64,000 nucleotides of DNA from Paracoccus beibuensis. Its GTDB lineage: Bacteria > Pseudomonadota > Alphaproteobacteria > Rhodobacterales > Rhodobacteraceae. The position numbers and the translations under genes were made by a program. Under the pieces are notes generated by a model. That model was not told the DNA's origin. It saw only the letters and a list, made by a program, of their open reading frames with translations, and did not search any database. The first letter of the stretch is position 1. The number at the start of each line of letters is the position of its first letter. Shown one piece after another: positions 60,001 through 64,000 of the stretch. The stretch spans positions 150,444 to 214,443 of the forward strand of contig NZ_JAOTBD010000004.1 of assembly GCF_026162625.1 (NCBI RefSeq). Reading direction: 5' to 3'.

Positions 60001-60220
60001 CGTGCTGCTCGGATTGCTCGGGCTGCTCTACGAGAGCAATGAGGAAGCTCTGAAAGACATGCGCAAACGCGCGGAAGACGGTGCAGCATGACCGCCCCAC
60101 ACCACGCCCACCCCGACAACCTGCACCGCCTCGACCTGGGCGAACCCACAACGCCCGCCCAAGCGCCCTGCGCAAGTCTGACGACGATCATTCGCGGACC
60201 CTGCATCCCGTTGCCATGAC
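60000..60220 (+). pseudogene. Fragments of small phage-like genes
   Basis: A startless frame encodes RVLLGLLGLLYESNEEALKD and MRKRAEDGAA, a hydrophobic helix with a charged tail like the end of a phage lysis or holin-type protein. Its stop overlaps (ATGA) the start of a 43-residue frame (MTAPHHAHPDNLHRLDLGEP onward) that I do not recognise. Both read opposite to the J-like fragment they abut. Confidence 0.35.
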
Positions 60221-60559
60221 GCCGATGCTTGCCCCCCAGCACATGACTGCGGCGAATTGGTGATCGTGGCCCAGCAAGGCAGCGGCGTAGCAGCCGAAAG
60301 CCACCGCTACGGTGTCCAGGATGCCGTCCCACAGAAGCGGGCATGTGCGGCGCGGGGAGAGCGCCCATTGCATGCCTTCCCAGAAGACGAAGTAGAGCAG
60401 CGGGGTCAGCCATGCCGCGGTCCACATATCCAGCACGATTGCGATGATGCCCCACGGCCCCAGGGCGACCGACGCGTGGCCGCCGAAGGTAGCGGACCAA
60501 CTGTAGCCGTCTGCTTGCGCCTCGGGCGTGCGCAGCATGTCGCGGATCAGGCCCAGCAT
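60188..60559 (-). CDS. Small phage-type membrane protein, holin-like
   Basis: The 123-residue product has about three hydrophobic segments (VALGPWGIIAIVLDMWTAAW, LTPLLYFVFWEGMQW, DTVAVAFGCYAAALLG) and short charged ends. Size, topology and placement among phage tail and lysis fragments suggest a holin or related small membrane protein, but no sequence signature proves it. Confidence 0.45.
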   Translation of the reverse strand: MLGLIRDMLRTPEAQADGYSWSATFGGHASVALGPWGIIAIVLDMWTAAWLTPLLYFVFWEGMQWALSPRRTCPLLWDGILDTVAVAFGCYAAALLGHDHQFAAVMCWGASIGVMATGCRVRE

Positions 60560-60744
60560 GTCGGCCTGCGAGCGTTGTCAGAGCGCATGCGGCTCTCCTT
60601 ATGCTGATGGATTCACGCGCCGATCACCTGCCGGTTGACTTGCGCGCCGTCCATTCTCCGGGACTCACGGCGGCGTGATGGTGAAGATCCGCGCGGGACG
60701 GTGATTCAAGAATGATTCGCCGCGGTCTGCTGGAGGTGTTTGAG

Positions 60745-61269
60745 ATGGGTGTTGGTAACTGGTGCTTCGGCTTGGCCGCGGCGATGACGATTGGGACGGC
60801 GGCTGAAGCGGCGACGGTCAGCCGCCGGGTTTCTTTTACAGTCGTTTCGGCATTCGACTCATATTGGCCGGGAGACGAACGCATCGATACACCGCTGCCC
60901 GGTTTCTGGGGCTTCGGAACTGGCTCCTCCGAGCGAGGGACGCTGACGGTATCGGACTGCGCAGGTGCTGGATGCCTGTTCGCTGAGCTTGTTGTCGCCG
61001 GCAGAACGCTTTTCAGCGAGAATGTCAGCGGCACGTTCGACAAATTCAGCGGGCTGCAGGATGAAGTGTCCGGGACTAAGTGGGAAGAGATCGCGTGGAA
61101 TGGGCTGTCGGGCGTATTGCAGTATACCTTTGACGGACACCCCGATTACACCTTCGCGGACGCCACGATAGAGTTGGCGCCCGTCCCTCTGCCGGCACCT
61201 GCCATACTTCTTCCGATGGGCATCGGCGCTGTCGCTGCGATGCGAAAGCGCCGCCGCAAGATTAGCTGA
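60745..61269 (+). CDS. Exported protein with a VPLPA-CTERM sorting signal
   Basis: The 174-residue product has a signal peptide (about residues 1-24, ending EAA), a beta-rich middle (SRRVSFTVVSAFDSYWPGDE, GTFDKFSGLQDEVSGTKWEE) and a C-terminal tripartite signal: the VPLPAPAILLPMGIGAVAAM segment and a basic RKRRRK end. VPLPA-CTERM signals mark proteins processed by an exosortase in Rhodobacterales and others, often linked to exopolysaccharide. The start has GGAGG eight bases upstream; an earlier ATG at 60712 is less likely. No exosortase is in the window. Its end overlaps the next convergent gene by eight bases. Confidence 0.8.
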   Translation: MGVGNWCFGLAAAMTIGTAAEAATVSRRVSFTVVSAFDSYWPGDERIDTPLPGFWGFGTGSSERGTLTVSDCAGAGCLFAELVVAGRTLFSENVSGTFDKFSGLQDEVSGTKWEEIAWNGLSGVLQYTFDGHPDYTFADATIELAPVPLPAPAILLPMGIGAVAAMRKRRRKIS

Positions 61270-61816
61270 CCACGACCCTCAGTTGACCGCCGACGATGGA
61301 TGCGTTCGTAGGTTTGATGGCGCCATTGTCGGCGATTGTCACACCGGGCCACTGGAAGTCGTGGGTTCCGACCGCCATTCCAGTGGTGTCCACCTCCAGG
61401 ATTGCACCGGCTTCCAGCATTATGTTGCCGACAGACGTAGGGGCTTCTTCATCCCAGAAACCCGACCGGAAGACCTCGATGCGGGACATACCGCCGTTAT
61501 AGGCGCGCAGACGCAATGTGCCGCCGGAAGCGACGGTCAGGACGGGGTTGGCTTCGTGATCCCAGCCAACCGCGCCTTGTTTCTGGCCGCAGCAGATATC
61601 GAGAACCTTCCCGGCCGAAACGGTGAAATCCGGCCCCAGGAGGACTTCGGGGAACCGGCCGTCTACCTTCAAGTCGATCCCGGAGACTGCGCTCTCATAG
61701 ACCAAGGTCCCGCTGTTCCATTCCCAAACAGGGCAGTTCACCACCGAGTCCACGATCATCGTGCCCGACAGCGTGCCCGTGATCTTGGGCGAGTTTAGGA
61801 ACTCGTTGACCTTCAT
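61262..61816 (-). CDS. Hypothetical phage-like structural protein
   Basis: The 184-residue product is beta-rich with many Gly, Thr and Val residues (ITGTLSGTMIVDSVVNCPVW, GTLVYESAVSGIDLKVDG, SVGNIMLEAGAILEVDTTGM), as in phage fibre or baseplate accessory proteins, but I identify no family. It lacks a signal peptide. Its ATG overlaps the stop of the upstream frame by four bases, an arrangement common in phage structural operons. Confidence 0.5.
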   Translation of the reverse strand: MKVNEFLNSPKITGTLSGTMIVDSVVNCPVWEWNSGTLVYESAVSGIDLKVDGRFPEVLLGPDFTVSAGKVLDICCGQKQGAVGWDHEANPVLTVASGGTLRLRAYNGGMSRIEVFRSGFWDEEAPTSVGNIMLEAGAILEVDTTGMAVGTHDFQWPGVTIADNGAIKPTNASIVGGQLRVVVS

Positions 61817-62499
61817 GTAACCTGGAATCGCCGCCCTCCGAGTCCCAATAATCTATGTCTGCGGTGATCTCGCCCTACAAAGCGAAAGCGCCCCGGGCTT
61901 CCGCGCTGTCTCCGTCCACCGTGCCCGGCGTGTCGGACGTGGACCAGTTGTAGCGTTCGGCGGCCCGACGTTTGGACATGCGGCTCGAACGCGCAGACGA
62001 CCGGGTTGATGCGCTTCGGTAGATCGAGATCCCACGGGCTTCCGAAATAGCTGAGCGCCTGGTCTTTCAGCGCCTGCCGTTCCGCGAAGGACTTGGTCCG
62101 CAACCAGTAGTCGTATGCCTTGATCTTGTCGATTTCGGCCACGCCATCCGCCGCCGCGCCCATGACATCGGTGATGTGGTTCTGGATCGTGACGGTATCG
62201 AGAACTGCCGGATCGATACCGAAAGACGCCGCGTTGCTCTGCGTCGGGTTCCAGCCGTGGACGCGGATCGATGCAGACCGCCCGCCGCGCTGCAAGCCGG
62301 CTGAGTTGTAGGCTTCATTCGGACCGGACGGCATCCCGGCCTTGACGGTCTGTTCCGCCGGATCATTCGGGTTGGCCAGGTGAACCATGATGAAGTCAAT
62401 GGCCTCAGAATCATAGGCGATCAGTTCATATTGCCAATGACGATCGTAGATCCGAACCTCGGCGTCTTTGTAAGCTAGCGATGTCGCGACACTTCCCAT
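61813..62499 (-). pseudogene. Phage-like protein with a disrupted 3-prime end
   Basis: The first 170 residues look coherent (RHWQYELIAYDSEAIDFIMV, HLANPNDPAEQTVKAGMPSG, DYWLRTKSFAERQALKDQAL) and I recognise no enzyme in them. After FEPHVQTSGRRT the current frame turns into low-quality Arg/Gly/His-rich sequence, whereas another frame reads YNWSTSDTPGTVDGDSAEAR and EITADIDYWDSEGGD. A frameshift near 61960-61970 is the simplest explanation. There is no clear ribosome binding site at the MGSVATS start, so the 5-prime end may be truncated as well. Confidence 0.4.
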
Positions 62500-62704
62500 G
62501 CTGCAGCAAACCGTTCACGGCACGCACCGTTGACCGAGCGAGAGGTTGAGCCAGGTTTTGCAGCAAGCGATGCAAGGCAATCAAACAGGAGGCTCGGACC
62601 GGGCAGAACGCCAGACATCGGCAGATGGTCGAACAGATCGACGCTGATCGCGATCATCAGGAATGCATGGATGCATGCCGAAGCCGGATGGGATGGGCAC
62701 AAGA

Positions 62705-63022
62705 ATGTCTTTTGATCATCCCCGTACCCCAATGCCCCCGATCCTCTACATCGTGGTCCGCGACCATGGCGACCTCGGCATCGGCTGCAGCGACCCGACC
62801 AGCTGCCGGGACTCGGCCTACGACGACTTCACCTGCGCGGCCGACAACGGCGACCCGGTGGAGGTCTGGCAAATCGCGACCGCCGACGGGCTGCCTGCCG
62901 GGATCACCGACGTCACCGACAGCTTCGAACGCGACCTGCAGGACGTCTGCATCGCCCGCGACCTGGATTGGCCGACCGTGCGTCGGCCCGAAGACAACCC
63001 GCCCATGCTGGCGGCAGAGTAA
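62705..63022 (+). CDS. Small acidic hypothetical protein, phage-type cargo
   Basis: The 105-residue frame encodes PPILYIVVRDHGDLGIGCSD, a Cys/Asp-rich middle (DSAYDDFTCAADNGDPVEVW) and an acidic C-terminus. No family is recognised. The ribosome binding site is poor and an internal ATG (MPPILYIV) could serve. The 205 bases before it show no gene. It is followed by a GGAAAA site and the next fragment. Confidence 0.45.
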   Translation: MSFDHPRTPMPPILYIVVRDHGDLGIGCSDPTSCRDSAYDDFTCAADNGDPVEVWQIATADGLPAGITDVTDSFERDLQDVCIARDLDWPTVRRPEDNPPMLAAE

Positions 63023-63034
63023 AGGAAAACCACA

Positions 63035-63365
63035 ATGGCTGCTGACCGCGCTGGACGTGGAGAAGGGCGCCGAGCGGGACTTTGCGCTGAAGGACTTCGG
63101 CCGCCCCGCCGCCCCCGCTGATGACGCGCTGCGGGGATGGCGGCCGATTGAGACAGCGCCGAAAGATGGAACGTGGTTTCTCGGGTGGTGGCCTGAAAGC
63201 AGGAACCTTGGGCGTCAAGAGGCAATCATGCCCGGGAAGTGGAATGACGCCCCTCACCTTGAAGAACCGCGCTTTCAGGATGTCCATGACAACACCCTTG
63301 AACAGCCGACCCACTGGATGCCGCTTTCCGATGCGCCCGCCGCCCTGTCGGAGGATCGCACATGA
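63035..63365 (+). pseudogene. DUF551-like phage protein with a frameshift near its start
   Basis: Most of the sense lies in one frame: ALDVEKGAERDFALKDFGRP, WRPIETAPKDGTWFLGWWPE and THWMPLSDAPAALSEDRT. The WRPIETAPKDGT...HWMPL frame is the DUF551 signature of small proteins in prophages. An ATG with an AAAGGAAA site at 63035 is in another frame that stays open only briefly, so a one- or two-base indel near 63040-63060 separates start and body. Confidence 0.5.
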
Positions 63366-63933
63366 GCGCAGACGTGGAGCGGCTTGACTGGCTATCGGCA
63401 TCAGAAGCGCCAAGAGGAGTGATGGCATTCGTCAAGCACCAATTAGGCAGATTGATGTCTGCTACAAAACTAACAACGGCGAGCCATTCATGGAAACGTG
63501 GCGATACGCGGGCACGGCAAACTATGGGATGCAAGCCCCTTGGCCAGAGGAATATCTGCCCATTGCAGCCATCAAAGCCCTCGCCGCAGAGCGTGACGCC
63601 GCCGTGAAGCGTGCCGAGGCTGCGGAGGCGGAGCGGGATCAGTTGGCCGAGAACACGAACCGCTTCCCTGATCTGATGGCGCGCATTCTGGCTGCTAAGG
63701 ACCAGCCTCTGCCTGCCCGGATTGGGGCGCTTGTTGCCGCCATGCAGAAGATGCCCGCTGACTTCCTAAGATACCAATGGGAGGCGGCCAGCAAACCCCT
63801 GTTTGGCGAGAAGCGCGTTGCCGTCTACGGAAACAATGGGCAAGGCACGGGCCGTCAGTATATCGCAGACACGCCAAGCGGTCGTGTCGCGAATGTGGTG
63901 GAAATTGTTGAGCAGCGGGCTCCGGGCATGTGA
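63362..63933 (+). pseudogene. Phage-type hypothetical protein with a one-base frameshift
   Basis: The start encodes MSADVERLDWL. The sense then moves to another frame as IGIRSAKRSDGIRQAPIRQI, DVCYKTNNGEPFMETWRYAG, IAAIKALAAERDAAVKRAEA and a C-terminal RQYIADTPSGRVANVVEIVE. A single missing base near 63393-63396 (CT before ATCGGC) explains it. The coiled-coil middle (KRAEAAEAERDQLAENTN) and the phage context suggest an Ead/Ea22-like protein. An internal ATG at 63490 might still give a 147-residue product. Confidence 0.5.
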
Positions 63934-64000
63934 GGTTGGCTCCAGTCAGGCCGCGGGGTCAAGAGACATCGGCTCGAGAGGCTGAGAAAGCGTTTTCCCA

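Noticed and set aside
62500..62704. Transposase or integrase end near the phage fragments
   Set aside because: No catalytic motif or inverted repeat is visible and neither strand gives a recognisable peptide.

Overview
The window looks like chromosomal DNA of a GC-rich alphaproteobacterium of the Rhodobacterales, most likely Paracoccus or a close relative. This is inferred from gene content and protein style: a DksA without zinc-finger cysteines, DUF4174 proteins, a folB-folP-glmM run, the large Ala/Pro-rich protein often miscalled translation initiation factor 2, several TRAP transporters, a VPLPA-CTERM protein and a rhizobial-type rhamnose locus.

Layout. Positions 1-28.6 kb are mostly conserved housekeeping genes: the end of propionyl-CoA carboxylase alpha (pccA) and methylmalonyl-CoA mutase, which together give the propionate-to-succinyl-CoA route, with two DUF4174 paralogues beside them; a glycosyltransferase; homoserine dehydrogenase; class I FBP aldolase; phosphoglycerate kinase; two cyclophilins; a PPDK-like protein with a degenerate ATP-binding half; a SleB-type wall hydrolase; folB-folP-glmM; a flavin monooxygenase; DksA; a MoxR ATPase; O-acetylhomoserine sulfhydrylase; a SIMPL protein; and a TraB/GumN protein. 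Small relics (a short pseudogene at 325-522, a sulfotransferase stub at 4790) sit in gaps.

Positions 29.2-44.7 kb form a carbohydrate island. A GH88/GH105-type unsaturated-uronyl hydrolase, a DctPQM TRAP transporter and a divergent IclR regulator abut a complete rhaRSTPQUK operon and its divergent rhaDI pair. I infer that the TRAP system imports a rhamnose-containing unsaturated disaccharide (from pectin rhamnogalacturonan, ulvan or a similar glycan), that the cytoplasmic hydrolase splits it, and that the liberated L-rhamnose enters the Rha pathway alongside rhamnose imported by the ABC system. Operator-like inverted repeats lie in both divergent promoter regions.

Positions 45-53 kb hold an RTX calcium-binding repeat protein, a TAXI-type TRAP transporter (binding protein plus fused permease) and a DctB/DctD-like two-component system whose sigma-54 contact loop reads GAFPGA.

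Positions 53-64 kb are largely decaying or mosaic DNA: a broken acyltransferase-3 gene, a relic arsR-acr3-arsH arsenic operon with several indels, then the intact minCDE operon, then phage-derived fragments (tail-tip J-like C-terminus, tail-fibre-assembly-like protein, holin-like protein, DUF551-like protein), several frameshifted, with a VPLPA-CTERM protein among them. Single-base indels are frequent here, so sequence error should be excluded before all are accepted as real decay.
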